Assembly (NCBI GenBank): GCA_965207495.1 | Contig: OZ242287.1 | Span: forward strand, 4,526,001 to 4,590,000 | Direction: 5' to 3' | DNA: 64,000 bases | Origin: Bin5 sp965207495 | Lineage (GTDB): Bacteria > Chloroflexota > Anaerolineae > Caldilineales > Caldilineaceae | Shown here: positions 28,190 to 36,963 of the stretch, in pieces | How positions within the stretch are numbered: position 1 is the first letter of the stretch | How the letters are laid out: the number at the start of each line of letters is the position of its first letter | Translations under genes and position numbers: made by a program | The notes under the pieces: generated by a model | Seen by the model: only the letters and a program-made list of their open reading frames with translations | Told to the model about the DNA's origin: nothing | The model's database searches: none

Positions 28190-29317
28190 TCAAGACGCAG
28201 AAGCCATGTCAAACCGCCCCAACCGGAACCGCTCGATCGCGTACTCGGTCGCCCCGTCCGCGGCCAGGTCCGCCAGGATCTTCCCCATCAGAGGCGAAAA
28301 CTTGAATCCATGGCCAGAGAATCCGGCCGCGACAATTACATTTGGGTTTTGGGGGTGTGGGCCGATCAGAAAATCTTTATCGGGCGTTACGGTATACATG
28401 CAGGTCGCGCCCTGGAGGTAGGTGAAGCCAATGTCAGGCAGAACGGATTCGACCCACCGATGCAGCTGGTCACGCTTGCCCAGGTCCAGAGTTCGATCGA
28501 CTTCGGTGGCGGATGTTTCCGGGCCGAGCCCATCATCTGCGGTTTTCAGGCCCGGACCAAAGTCGGGAAAGCCGTAGAACTCGGTGTCGACGTCGCCAAA
28601 GACCGGCAACTGTCCAGGCCTGTAGGAAGCGCGTTGTTTCGGCAGGAAGTAGAACTCCTGCTGCCGTGTCACACGCAACGGAAGGGCAAGCTCCTGCAAG
28701 ACCTGGGGCGCAAAAGGGCCCGGCGAAATGATTAGCCGCTCGCAGCGGATTTCGCCGGCCGAGGTGTGAATGACCGGGGCATCATGGGAAAGATCGATGC
28801 GTTGGACGCTGGTCTCCTGATGGATGGTTGCGCCATGCCGCTCGGCCTGTTCCAGATGGGCCAGGACACAGAGGCCGACATTCAACAATCCAGCTTGGGA
28901 CGTGAAGCAGGCCGCGGTATCCGCGGGAAGGCGAAGTGGGGGAAAGCGGGCGGCCGCTTCCTGTGCTGTCAGCTGTTCGATAGGTCTCTTCAGGGCCTCC
29001 ATCACGCCGATGGACTTCTGGATGACTTCATTGCCTGGGCGTGCAAAATAAAGCAGACCGGTGAATCGCATGAGCGTCTCACGCGAAAGTGAATCCAGTT
29101 CCTGCCAGAGAGGAATGGCCGCTTCCGCGAGTTCAACGTAAAGGGGATCGTAGTAGATGTCGCGGAAGATTCTGGAGAAACCGTGTGAACTGCCCAGGGC
29201 ATGGCCGATTTGGAACTGTTCGATGCCAACAGCAGCGACGCCCCGGCGGGCAAGGTGATACAGGGCCGCACTTCCCATAGCGCCCAGTCCAACAACTACG
29301 ATTTTTGCGTTTTGCAT
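28190..29317 (-). CDS. FAD-dependent sarcosine/N-methyltryptophan oxidase-like enzyme
   Basis: 375 residues, the usual length of monomeric sarcosine oxidase. FAD-binding VVVGLGAMGSAALYHLARRG at the N-terminus, then SSHGFSRIFR, a family hallmark. Cys306 in TCMYTVTPDKDF corresponds to the cysteine that covalently holds FAD in MSOX/SolA, and GFSGHGFKFSPLMG closes the flavin site. It would oxidise an N-methyl or secondary amine with O2, releasing H2O2 and aldehyde. Preceded on its own strand by a good promoter (29402-29430). Confidence 0.88.
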   Translation of the reverse strand: MQNAKIVVVGLGAMGSAALYHLARRGVAAVGIEQFQIGHALGSSHGFSRIFRDIYYDPLYVELAEAAIPLWQELDSLSRETLMRFTGLLYFARPGNEVIQKSIGVMEALKRPIEQLTAQEAAARFPPLRLPADTAACFTSQAGLLNVGLCVLAHLEQAERHGATIHQETSVQRIDLSHDAPVIHTSAGEIRCERLIISPGPFAPQVLQELALPLRVTRQQEFYFLPKQRASYRPGQLPVFGDVDTEFYGFPDFGPGLKTADDGLGPETSATEVDRTLDLGKRDQLHRWVESVLPDIGFTYLQGATCMYTVTPDKDFLIGPHPQNPNVIVAAGFSGHGFKFSPLMGKILADLAADGATEYAIERFRLGRFDMASAS

Positions 29318-29401
29318 GATGCCTTGAGCTCACAAATGGTGTGGTATAAGGTGGTATCTTGCGTATTTGGAACTGGATCGACTACGAGAGATTTGGTCTG
29401 C

Positions 29402-29430
29402 ATTATAAGCAGTAGGCGGCGCCGTTCCAA
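29402..29430 (-). promoter_or_regulatory. Sigma-70 promoter upstream of the sarcosine-oxidase-like gene
   Basis: On the minus strand: TTGGAA (425-430 of 29 kb), 17-base spacer, TATAAT (402-407). The -10 box is perfect and spacing ideal. Predicted start near 29395 gives a leader of about 80 bases. Confidence 0.65.
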
Positions 29431-29533
29431 GTGGAAGAATTTTGATTTCTGGTCGGATTACGACTACCGTCTAGCCAGTATCGTCATCGCCTGGGCCGGC
29501 GCGGTCGTTTCCTGGAGCGACTCTTCGCCCTTT

Positions 29534-30478
29534 CTACTTGTCGATACCCAACATCCGGCGCGTCTCGTCAATCTTGGCGACCCCCCGGCCCAGGTCCTTG
29601 GCAATGCGCGCAATCCGCGCCACCATCTGCGCATTGCTCTGCGCCAGTTCCCCGCGCTGATAGTGTATACAGTCCTCAAGCCCAGTGCGCACGTGGCCCC
29701 CCAGCAGCATCGCCATTACATTCACCTGAAGCTCCTCGAGCCCGAGCGCACACGTCTGGAAAAGAGAATCCTCCGGCAGGTTGCGCACCATGTACAAGAA
29801 ACTGTCCATGCTCGTGTTGATGCCGCTCTCCTGTCCAAAGACCAGCTGCAAAAAGTAGGGCTTTGCCAACGCGTCCCGTTGGATGAGATAGTCCAGAATG
29901 TCGAGGTGACCCGGGTGGTAGAGAAACACCTGCGGCTTGATACCGCGTTCCCGCAAACGGTGCGCGGTGCGTTCCGAGTCGTCAAAAGTGGCAAGCGTAA
30001 CCTTGCTGTGCCCGCTGTCGCCGCCGGTATAACCTGCGCCGCCGCGAAAAGTCATCGGTCCGGGATTGAAGGCCATGATATCCGGACCGGCCTCGATCGG
30101 GGCCGACTTGTAATGATGCGCCGTACCCACGAAATCGCTGCCCTCCGTCGTCAGATCCGCGAACCCTTGCGAGTTGTCTACCAGGATCTGCGGTGCCTTC
30201 GAGCGCATCAGTTCGTTTATCTCGCGATAGCGGTCCGCCTCGTGCGACGACTGCGTCGGGTCCTCAGCCTGACGGGCGTGGATGTGGATGATGGTTGCCC
30301 CGGCCGCATAGACCTCAGCCGCAGCATCGGCCTGCTCTTCAGCCGTTACCGGCACCGCCGGATTCTCGCTCTTCTGGTGCCCGCCCGTCACAACCGCGCT
30401 GATTATCACCGGCGGCATGCCCTCGCTGATCCGCCTGACATACTCGCGCTGGTTCGTGTAATCCCAGGTGATGTCCAT
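29534..30478 (-). CDS. Beta-keto acid cleavage enzyme (BKACE, DUF849) family protein
   Basis: 314 residues. BKACE enzymes condense a beta-keto acid with acetyl-CoA to give acetoacetate and a new CoA ester, as in 3-keto-5-aminohexanoate cleavage in lysine fermentation. Seen here: strand PPVIISAVVTGG, the zinc-site IIHIHARQ, GPDIMAFNPGPMTF and the C-terminal LLGGHVRTGLED, all typical. TIM-barrel fold, cytoplasmic. ATG follows GAGGAGCGGCCAC. Only 11 bases separate it from the upstream zinc dehydrogenase, so the two are co-translated and may act in one pathway. The side-chain specificity is not predictable by eye. Confidence 0.88.
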   Translation of the reverse strand: MDITWDYTNQREYVRRISEGMPPVIISAVVTGGHQKSENPAVPVTAEEQADAAAEVYAAGATIIHIHARQAEDPTQSSHEADRYREINELMRSKAPQILVDNSQGFADLTTEGSDFVGTAHHYKSAPIEAGPDIMAFNPGPMTFRGGAGYTGGDSGHSKVTLATFDDSERTAHRLRERGIKPQVFLYHPGHLDILDYLIQRDALAKPYFLQLVFGQESGINTSMDSFLYMVRNLPEDSLFQTCALGLEELQVNVMAMLLGGHVRTGLEDCIHYQRGELAQSNAQMVARIARIAKDLGRGVAKIDETRRMLGIDK

Positions 30479-30489
30479 GTGGCCGCTCC

Positions 30490-31578
30490 TCAGTTCGGAA
30501 CTATTACGCCCTTGATAAAGCCGTCCAGTTCGATCTCGCCGCCCGCCGCCCGCACCGCTTTCTCGGCCTCCGCCAGCGAAAAACGGTGCGTGACCATCTT
30601 CTCTATCGGATAGCGCCGCGATTCGACGACTTTGATCGCGGCCTGCACGGCAGGCGTATCGTGCGTATTCACACCCTGCACGCGCAGCTCCTTGATCGGG
30701 ATCCTGCTGGGAACGATCGCGACCTCCTGCTCCCCTGTGTTCGACCCGACGACAACAACGCCCATCGGCCGCGCCAGATCCAGCGCCAGCGGAAATGAAG
30801 CAGTTGCGCCGGTCAGGTCCACGACCAAATCGGCCAGCACGCCATCGGTAAGTTCCAGTACGGCTTCGACCGGGTCTTCACGCTCGAGATTGATGATGTG
30901 GGTCGCGCCGAACTGCCTCGACAGCTCGAAACGGTGCTCGTCTTGACTCAGGCCAAGCACGATGATCTTCGACGCACCGGCCTCGTTGGCCGCCAGAATC
31001 GCGGCCAGGCCCTGCCCGCCCGGCCCGATCACGACCACGTTATCGCCGATCGCAGCCCCGCCAATCGTCCGCACCCAGCGCAAACCGTTGCCGATGTTGG
31101 CGCAAGTCATCGCCGCGGCCTCGGCAGGAACGTCCTCGGCAATGCGGTGCACACGCGAATTAGGCGCCAGATACATGTACTGGCTGTATGCCCCCCACAG
31201 ATATGGCGGCACACTGGAAGGCGTCGTCCCTCCGTAACCCTGGTGCTCACTGCAAAAACGATACTCGCCCAGCAGGCACCAGCGGCAATGCCCGCACCCG
31301 AATAGGTGCTCGACGATGACCCGGTCACCGATCTGCACGCCCCAACGCGCCGCGGCCCGGCTCCCGATCTCCCCGATATGCCCGACAAGCTCATGGCCCA
31401 TGATGAGCGGAAATCGGTGGGACTCAGTCCAGTTGTAAATGCGCGGATCGCTGCCGCAGACACCGCACATCTCGACCTTCAGCAGGCCATCGTCCTCGCT
31501 GATGGACGGCTTGTCGAATGCCTGGATCTCCATTGTCCGCGTTGTCACGACAACGGCCGCGTTTACTTTGCCCGACAT
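30490..31578 (-). CDS. Zinc-dependent medium-chain alcohol/polyol dehydrogenase
   Basis: 362 residues from the ATG at 31578, which follows AAGGAGGGTCTGGC; 15 further codons are open upstream. Catalytic-zinc motif CGVCGSDPRIY and GHELVGHIGEIG, then the structural-zinc cluster GCGHCRWCLLGEYRFC with all four cysteines. The NAD loop is in VVIGPGGQGLAAI. Resembles threonine/sorbitol-type MDR dehydrogenases. Forms an operon with the BKACE gene, suggesting it makes or consumes the keto acid cleaved by that enzyme. Confidence 0.88.
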   Translation of the reverse strand: MSGKVNAAVVVTTRTMEIQAFDKPSISEDDGLLKVEMCGVCGSDPRIYNWTESHRFPLIMGHELVGHIGEIGSRAAARWGVQIGDRVIVEHLFGCGHCRWCLLGEYRFCSEHQGYGGTTPSSVPPYLWGAYSQYMYLAPNSRVHRIAEDVPAEAAAMTCANIGNGLRWVRTIGGAAIGDNVVVIGPGGQGLAAILAANEAGASKIIVLGLSQDEHRFELSRQFGATHIINLEREDPVEAVLELTDGVLADLVVDLTGATASFPLALDLARPMGVVVVGSNTGEQEVAIVPSRIPIKELRVQGVNTHDTPAVQAAIKVVESRRYPIEKMVTHRFSLAEAEKAVRAAGGEIELDGFIKGVIVPN

Positions 31579-31646
31579 GCCAGACCCTCCTTGGACCGAA
31601 AAGAGCATCCCAGGTGAATGCAAATCGCACTGTGACTTGGGCTGCT

Positions 31647-32178
31647 TTACTCCGAGGTCAGGTCGAAGATGACCTTCAACATCTCTGCCGCCAATTCGTC
31701 GATCAGCTTGTTTGCCTGCGGGGCTTCCTCAAGCGGAATGCGATGCGTGATCAGACCGCTGACGTCCAGTCTGTCGGTGAGCAACAGCTTGATGATAACA
31801 TTATGAATGCGAATGATGTCCCAGCGGCGAAGGTAAAGTCCGCTTTCGGGATTCTCAGGAGGTAAACGATAACCGCCGCTGCGGGAATGAAGGATCTGCC
31901 CTGTACTGCGGCAGAACTCTTCGCCCAAATGGAGGTCGTTGGCGGGACCGTCGCACATGCCCACAGCAACGACCTTGGGGAAAGGCGTGCCACCTTGCAA
32001 GGCCAGGCCAGTGCCGCCTGCCTTGCCCGAGCACTCGAAGCAGACGTCAGCGCTCGATGCCGTGGCAGATCCCGGAGTAAAGATTGGCGACCCTTACGTC
32101 CCTCGGTGCTACGGGCGGGTCCACATATTCGCCAATTTCTACCCGTCAGGGACCGACGAACAGGACTTCCTTCGGCAT
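31647..32178 (-). pseudogene. Decayed zinc-type MDR dehydrogenase (internal deletion, stops)
   Basis: From an ATG at 32178 the frame reads MPKEVLFVGP, an in-frame TGA, then VEIGEYVDPPVAPRDVRVAN and LYSGICHGIER followed by another stop: the recognisable N-terminus of an MDR dehydrogenase. A few bases on, in another frame, the sequence resumes as ADVCFECSGKAGG and continues to the normal C-terminus (IPLEEAPQANKLIDEL, final DLTSE). The catalytic-zinc region and first half of the NAD domain, roughly 130 residues, are missing. The surviving 117-codon frame starting at 32000 could be translated but would not be an enzyme. It lies between an intact MDR and an intact SDR gene. Confidence 0.85.
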
Positions 32179-32184
32179 AGGCGG

Positions 32185-32988
32185 TTAGGGCGCAAACCCA
32201 CAGGTCAGGCCGCCGTCGACGAGTAAATTCACGCCGGTAATGTATTTGGCCTCGTCAGATGCCAGAAAAAGAGCGGCATAGGCGACGTCCCAGGCATCCC
32301 CCATCTTTTTCATCGGGCACAGGTTATCCCGCTGCCTGATCATCTCCTCCACACCCTCACCCGAATAGGCCTCTTGGAGGCCTTGCGTAATGAAGGGCGT
32401 GTTCATCAGACCCGGCAGGACACAGTTCGCTCGTATACCCTGCTGCGCATATTGCATGGCGACATTCTGCGTCAACTGGTTGATGGCCCCCTTGGAAGCG
32501 TTGTAAGAGATGCTCGGATAGCCGGTGTAGCGTATGCCGGCAATGGAAGAGATGTTGACGATAGCCCCGCCTCCCTGCCTCTCCATATGCGGGATACAGA
32601 ACTTGCAGGTCAGAAACATCCCCTTAACATTGACATCCATCAGCCGGTCCCAGTTCTCTTCGCTGATTTCGACCGGCCCGCCCACCTCGATGATGCCGAC
32701 GTTGTTGTGAAGGATGTCGATCCTGCCATAGGTCTCGATACAAGCCGCGGCCATCTGCTCAACAGCCTGCGAATCGGTCACGTCTGCCTGAAAGGCAGTA
32801 CACTCGCCCCCTTCCTGCTCAATGACGGCCTTGGTCTCGTTCGCAGCCTCCATGTTGTAATCGACGAGAAAGACGCTCGCCCCTTCGCGGGCATAGAGTA
32901 CCGCCGTGGCCTTCCCGTTTCCCCAGCCTGGACCCACCGAACCGGCCCCGGTAACAACGGCAACTTTTCCTTTAACGCGATCAGTCAT
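32185..32988 (-). CDS. Short-chain dehydrogenase/reductase (classical SDR)
   Basis: 267 residues. Cofactor loop TGAGSVGPGWGNGKA, a variant of TGxxxGIG with an insertion; NNVGI; catalytic Ser in NISSIAG; Tyr and Lys in YNASK; C-terminal DGGLT motif. Oxidises or reduces a hydroxyl/keto group with NAD(P). ATG follows GTGAGGTACAG. The decayed MDR gene starts seven bases after its stop, so it was once in an operon with a second dehydrogenase. Confidence 0.9.
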   Translation of the reverse strand: MTDRVKGKVAVVTGAGSVGPGWGNGKATAVLYAREGASVFLVDYNMEAANETKAVIEQEGGECTAFQADVTDSQAVEQMAAACIETYGRIDILHNNVGIIEVGGPVEISEENWDRLMDVNVKGMFLTCKFCIPHMERQGGGAIVNISSIAGIRYTGYPSISYNASKGAINQLTQNVAMQYAQQGIRANCVLPGLMNTPFITQGLQEAYSGEGVEEMIRQRDNLCPMKKMGDAWDVAYAALFLASDEAKYITGVNLLVDGGLTCGFAP

Positions 32989-33452
32989 CTGTACCTCACA
33001 CTTGATTTGTTCAGGTCTTTACGATTTTGGCGTCGCGAAGGCGGATTTTCCAGGAGCAACAAGACGCCGCTGGGCTTCTCTTTGGTTAGCGCGCCGATGC
33101 GAACTCCTCAGACCGCAAAATATGGGATGGTCGGGGCCATGCGAAAACCCCGGATTCTCACTGAGTTTTGCAGAATCTACCACACGTAGTATGACGGGTC
33201 AATCCCATCCATTTGACAAGGCCAATCGATTTGGCCCATCTGTAGGCCAAGGGCGAGCCGCCGCAGAGCACAATATTCAGATTCAGACTACACGAAATTG
33301 AGTGGCCTAAGCCGGCGGCAATAGAGGGGTTGAGTCGTCCCTAACGTCCAACACCCAAAGTCAACATGGACCCTATCGGAGAACCACCTGCTAGACAGAA
33401 CTCGCGATTTCAGCCGGTGTCAGATCCGCCCGCTAATATGGTTACTTTTCTC
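32989..33452. other. Intergenic, nothing recognised
   Basis: 464 bases between the SDR start and the end of the small Cys-rich gene, both on the minus strand. No gene, strong hairpin or clear promoter pair was found. It must carry the SDR gene's promoter. Confidence 0.5.
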
Positions 33453-33959
33453 TCAATCCTCCCCCTTGATTCTGGCCAGCGCTTCCCGCGCCACGCTCGC
33501 CCAGGAATCCGGCAAGTTCTCGCTAATCCAATGAATCCTTTTCTCAGCTCTCGGTTCCTTGAATTCACCGAGCTGCCGCATCACGACCTCCGCCAGACCC
33601 GGCCGGGCAGGATAGCGATCTGCAGCGATATGTGTAGGCAGCCTGCTCAGAAGATCGAGCAGGTGTTGACGTATCTCCTCCGTATCAGGCGACGGTATCC
33701 ACGCCTCGCGAACATATCCCCTGCTTGCATACTCGCTACTGTCATTTCGCATAACTGGTCCGATGGGAATCGGATCGCGCTGCGGCCTACGGTGTGGATG
33801 GTTGGCGCAATAAGTCCAGAAGGGGTCCTCGATCGAGACTTGCCTGATTTCGCAGTAGGCTTCCACATCATGATCCTGAGCCCTGTCATAACCCTTCTCG
33901 CCGCGATTCCTGCGGTTGAACCAGCAAGTCCCACAGCAGTCTGAGCCTCCGTTGGGCAT
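33453..33959 (-). CDS. Small Cys/His-rich protein of unknown function
   Basis: 168 residues; ATG with AGGAG nine bases upstream. The N-terminus is MPNGGSDCCGTCWFN, with Cys8, Cys9 and Cys12; later Cys36 (AYCEIRQ) and the segment FWTYCANHPH with Cys51, His54 and His56. The CxxC...C...CxxH arrangement suggests a zinc-binding knuckle. Residues about 85-165 are helical and may form a separate domain. I recall this N-terminal pattern only in uncharacterised proteins. A strong terminator of the upstream lipoprotein gene lies before it, so it is transcribed separately. Confidence 0.65.
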   Translation of the reverse strand: MPNGGSDCCGTCWFNRRNRGEKGYDRAQDHDVEAYCEIRQVSIEDPFWTYCANHPHRRPQRDPIPIGPVMRNDSSEYASRGYVREAWIPSPDTEEIRQHLLDLLSRLPTHIAADRYPARPGLAEVVMRQLGEFKEPRAEKRIHWISENLPDSWASVAREALARIKGED

Positions 33960-33985
33960 AATGTGAGTCTCCTATTCGATGGGAC

Positions 33986-34022
33986 AAAAAAAGGCGAAAG
34001 CGGTTAATTCTCCGCTTTCGCC
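33986..34022 (-). terminator. Rho-independent terminator of the 825-residue lipoprotein gene
   Basis: Perfect 11-bp stem GGCGAAAGCGG/CCGCTTTCGCC (33993-34003 and 34012-34022), eight-base loop, followed on the minus strand by seven T residues (33986-33992). Sits 35 bases beyond the stop at 34058. Confidence 0.9.
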
Positions 34023-34057
34023 CGTTTTCAAAGTTAATTGAGCTGACAACAGAAGAG

Positions 34058-36535
34058 CTACTCCTGGTTCAACTCTGCCGTCACGTCCAGGTGGGCGCCA
34101 ACGATCAGAGGTAGCAACTCCTCTGCGAACAACGCCGAAACGTTCGGGTCCGCCAGTATGTTGGCAACATCCTCCGGCAGGAAAGGCGCCGCCAAATCCA
34201 GTGTGCGCAGGATTGATGGCGAGTCATAGTGCACCGTGAGCAGGACTTCCTCATCAGCGACCACGTTCAACTGGTTGGCCGAAGAGGTCAATTCCAGCTC
34301 GGAGACCTGCAGGCCATCGTAAAGAATTGAGGCAATGTTTGCAGGCAGCGAGGGTAGACTTACGCCGTTCTCCGCAAACACACTCGCGGGCACACCGCCG
34401 ACAGACCGAATCTCGGAGCCGTCCAGCATGAGCCTGAGCGCCAGCACTGGCCGGTACTCGGCATCGATATCAGGCGGTTCCATTCTCACCGCGGTTACGT
34501 CAAAGGCCGGCGGCACGTCAACCGCCCCAGCCCCATCCGCCGCGGGAATCGAAAGCGCCACGCCGATATCTGTCTTCTGCAGGAATCCGATACCTACGTC
34601 GAGCACGCCGGGCGGGACAAAGAGCAGTTCAGACACGACCCGCTGCACTGTCGCCATCGACTCATCCGTCCACGAGATGACCGGCAAATGACCGCCATTC
34701 GAGGCCAGATAGAGGCTGGCGTCTATGATGTTGAGGTCCAGCCTCTGGATGCCCAGCGCCTGCATGTCGGTAATGAAACGCGGCTGCAGAATCGACTGGT
34801 CCCCCAGCGGGATACCCATCAAAGCCAGCGAGCCGTCCGCCTTGACTTCGACCGGCAAAGAGTCCAGCTTCGTCTCGGGAGCCTCCTGCCCCGCTAGGGC
34901 CAACTGCAAATCCAGGCCCGATGAAATGACCGGAGGCAGGTGCGGCAGGTATTCGCTGATCGTGCCAATGAACGGGATCGTATCTGACAACGAGGATACA
35001 ACCACCAGCAGACGGTTAAGAGCTGCCTCGTCGTACTGCAATGTCAGTAAGCTGCCGGAGTCCCCTATCAGATCAATCCCGCCGGCCGACGTAGTCAACT
35101 GCAGAGAGTCCGACCCCACGCCCCCGACGATTTCCATAACAAGCGGCGGCAAACCGACCGGCGGCAATAGACCCGCCAGATCTGCGAGTGAGAGCCCAAG
35201 CGCGGATTGAACAAAACCATCTCTGTCGATGGCTGCACCGATCCGCAGTGCCGGTTCCATCCCTTCCGGCGCAGCCGCAAAGTTGGGCGCCGTCACATCG
35301 AAATCAGCGCTGAATGCCGCGCCCTCCGCGGCAGGCAGAGCCAGAGACAGACCGATATTCGTCTTCACAAGCAGACTGCGCAGTACCGTGAGACCGCCAT
35401 CAACCAAGCCGGGTGACACACCAAGGAGGTCAACAGCGACCCCGCCAATAGTGTCCAACGACGTATCCGTCCATAGGATCGAAGGCAGAGGCTCCTGATT
35501 CAGCGCCAGATACAGGCCGCCGGCCTGAATGCTCAGATCCAGTTTCTGGACGTTCATGTCGCCAAGCATGCCCAGCAGATCCGCTGGCAGAAGGTCCATC
35601 CCCAAGGGAATGCCCCACACGCCTAACGTGCCGTCATCGCCTACGCTGACCGGAATGGTTGGCAACTGCGTATCAGCAGTCGGAGCGCCGGTAAAGGAAA
35701 CAATCACGTCCAAATCTGCGCCGGGCAGCTTGGGAATAACCTCGCCGATCATGCCGCCCATCGACGGGTCGACGAACGCGCTGACGATCGGCATCAGGTT
35801 GTTCAGGCGCTCGGTATCGTAAGCCAAACCCGGCAACGCCGTACTGTCAAGCGCAAGATCGATGCCATTCGGCTGCGTCGCCAACGAGAACTGTTCAACA
35901 CGCAGTGCTGACAATATCTGCAAAGCCATCGGCGGAAGTTCCACCCCGAGCGATGCGCCCAGGGCCTGCTCTATCTCCGCCAAGGGGATTCCTTCGAACG
36001 ACGCCTTGCCCTCTGCGTCGAAGGCCAGACTGGCAAACTGCAGCGGCCCGATGGTGGTCTCCTCCGCGCTTTCTGACCTAACCAGCTCTTCGCCCTGCCA
36101 GCGGGGAATATCATCGCCGGCCGTGGGAAGTATGATAATTGCGCCCAGGCCTACCCGACGCAACCAGGTCAGCGCGTCAGCGCCTTGCGCGGCGCCGTCC
36201 ACATTGGCCAGAACGCGAGCCACAAGATCCGCCGACTCGTCACTCCATTTGAGATAGGGGAGAGGTTCACCATCCGCGTGCAGAAAAACGCCATGGTAGC
36301 CGATACGGACTTCCAAAACGTCGACACCTGCAGCCGCGAACTGATCCAACATCGGTTGCTGTAAGATCGGCGCCGCTGGGAAGCCGAGTACAGTACCAAA
36401 GCCGTTGCTGTCAACTCTGATCGGAACAGACGGGAGGTTAAACCACGTGGAGCCGCCGTCACCGCCGCCATTACAGGCGCCCAGTGCCAGGATAAAGACC
36501 AGAACTACAATAAATTTACGGAGTAAGGCCGGCAC
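34058..36535 (-). CDS. Large internally repeated lipoprotein of unknown function
   Basis: 825 residues with signal peptide (RKFIVVLVFILALGAC) and lipobox Cys21. The mature protein repeats a module about three times. One half carries phrases such as IPVSVGDDGTLGVWGIPLG, a SLDTI-type WTD segment, and KTNIGLSLALPAAEGA; the other FDVTA, ALRIGAAIDRDG, LTTSAGGIDL and FIGTISEYLPHLPP. Equivalent pieces recur near residues 40-150, 290-410 and 560-680, and near 170-290, 420-560 and 680-815. No catalytic motif recognised. It is monocistronic, with its own promoter and terminator. Possibly a surface lipid-binding or structural protein; this is speculation. Confidence 0.75.
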   Translation of the reverse strand: MPALLRKFIVVLVFILALGACNGGGDGGSTWFNLPSVPIRVDSNGFGTVLGFPAAPILQQPMLDQFAAAGVDVLEVRIGYHGVFLHADGEPLPYLKWSDESADLVARVLANVDGAAQGADALTWLRRVGLGAIIILPTAGDDIPRWQGEELVRSESAEETTIGPLQFASLAFDAEGKASFEGIPLAEIEQALGASLGVELPPMALQILSALRVEQFSLATQPNGIDLALDSTALPGLAYDTERLNNLMPIVSAFVDPSMGGMIGEVIPKLPGADLDVIVSFTGAPTADTQLPTIPVSVGDDGTLGVWGIPLGMDLLPADLLGMLGDMNVQKLDLSIQAGGLYLALNQEPLPSILWTDTSLDTIGGVAVDLLGVSPGLVDGGLTVLRSLLVKTNIGLSLALPAAEGAAFSADFDVTAPNFAAAPEGMEPALRIGAAIDRDGFVQSALGLSLADLAGLLPPVGLPPLVMEIVGGVGSDSLQLTTSAGGIDLIGDSGSLLTLQYDEAALNRLLVVVSSLSDTIPFIGTISEYLPHLPPVISSGLDLQLALAGQEAPETKLDSLPVEVKADGSLALMGIPLGDQSILQPRFITDMQALGIQRLDLNIIDASLYLASNGGHLPVISWTDESMATVQRVVSELLFVPPGVLDVGIGFLQKTDIGVALSIPAADGAGAVDVPPAFDVTAVRMEPPDIDAEYRPVLALRLMLDGSEIRSVGGVPASVFAENGVSLPSLPANIASILYDGLQVSELELTSSANQLNVVADEEVLLTVHYDSPSILRTLDLAAPFLPEDVANILADPNVSALFAEELLPLIVGAHLDVTAELNQE

Positions 36536-36642
36536 GAGCCGCCTCCTTTTGGGTGCGCATCAATAAAGAGCAGATAAGACCTAACCGCGCGCCGCAGGCG
36601 CCTCAGTCGATCACTGTTTGCACTGATTTGTCACGTTGCAAT

Positions 36643-36671
36643 GTTATATCACGATTAATTCGGAATGACAA
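36643..36671 (-). promoter_or_regulatory. Sigma-70 promoter of the 825-residue lipoprotein gene
   Basis: Minus strand: TTGTCA (36666-36671), 17-base spacer, TATAAC (36643-36648). Five of six matches in each box. Leader of about 100 bases to the start at 36535. Confidence 0.7.
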
Positions 36672-36963
36672 TGCCGAAAGTTGCATCCTGTCTGAATTCA
36701 AACAGAGGTCTTCCTGATGGCCTGACGGCCCGCCGTTTGACTCTTCCAGACCGTCGGCTGCCAAACGTGTCGGGCACTGTCCAAGGTTACCATACATCTT
36801 ACAATAGTTCATGTGCAGACACAAAACCAGCATCTCAGACACACTTAGACGCACCGACTCCAGAGCAAGGACGAAAGACTGACTCTTACTGTACTCAATC
36901 TCTACTAACCTTCGCCTTCTTTGGCACAAAGTGGAAAAGCCACTGACCACTGACTACTGACCA
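36672..36963. other. Intergenic, with a short GACCACTGA-type tandem motif
   Basis: No gene supported. Near 36941-36970 the sequence CCACTGACCACTGACTACTG followed by ACCACTAACC consists of imperfect CTGACCA units; a similar run occurs at 50326-50350 next to repeat copy 3. It lies just beyond the 3' end of the Mur ligase gene. Confidence 0.45.

Noticed and set aside
29201..30613. Long plus-strand open frame (470 codons)
   Set aside because: It runs antisense through the BKACE and sarcosine-oxidase-like genes, has Arg/His/Pro-rich composition and no family motifs. It exists because GC-rich codons leave the opposite strand open.
33986..34022. Regulatory hairpin for the Cys-rich gene at 33453
   Set aside because: The T tract lies on the minus strand directly downstream of the lipoprotein stop, so it is that gene's terminator.
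36603..36950. Minus-strand frame of 115 codons upstream of the large lipoprotein
   Set aside because: Contains the lipoprotein promoter, has no ribosome-binding site and no recognisable motif.
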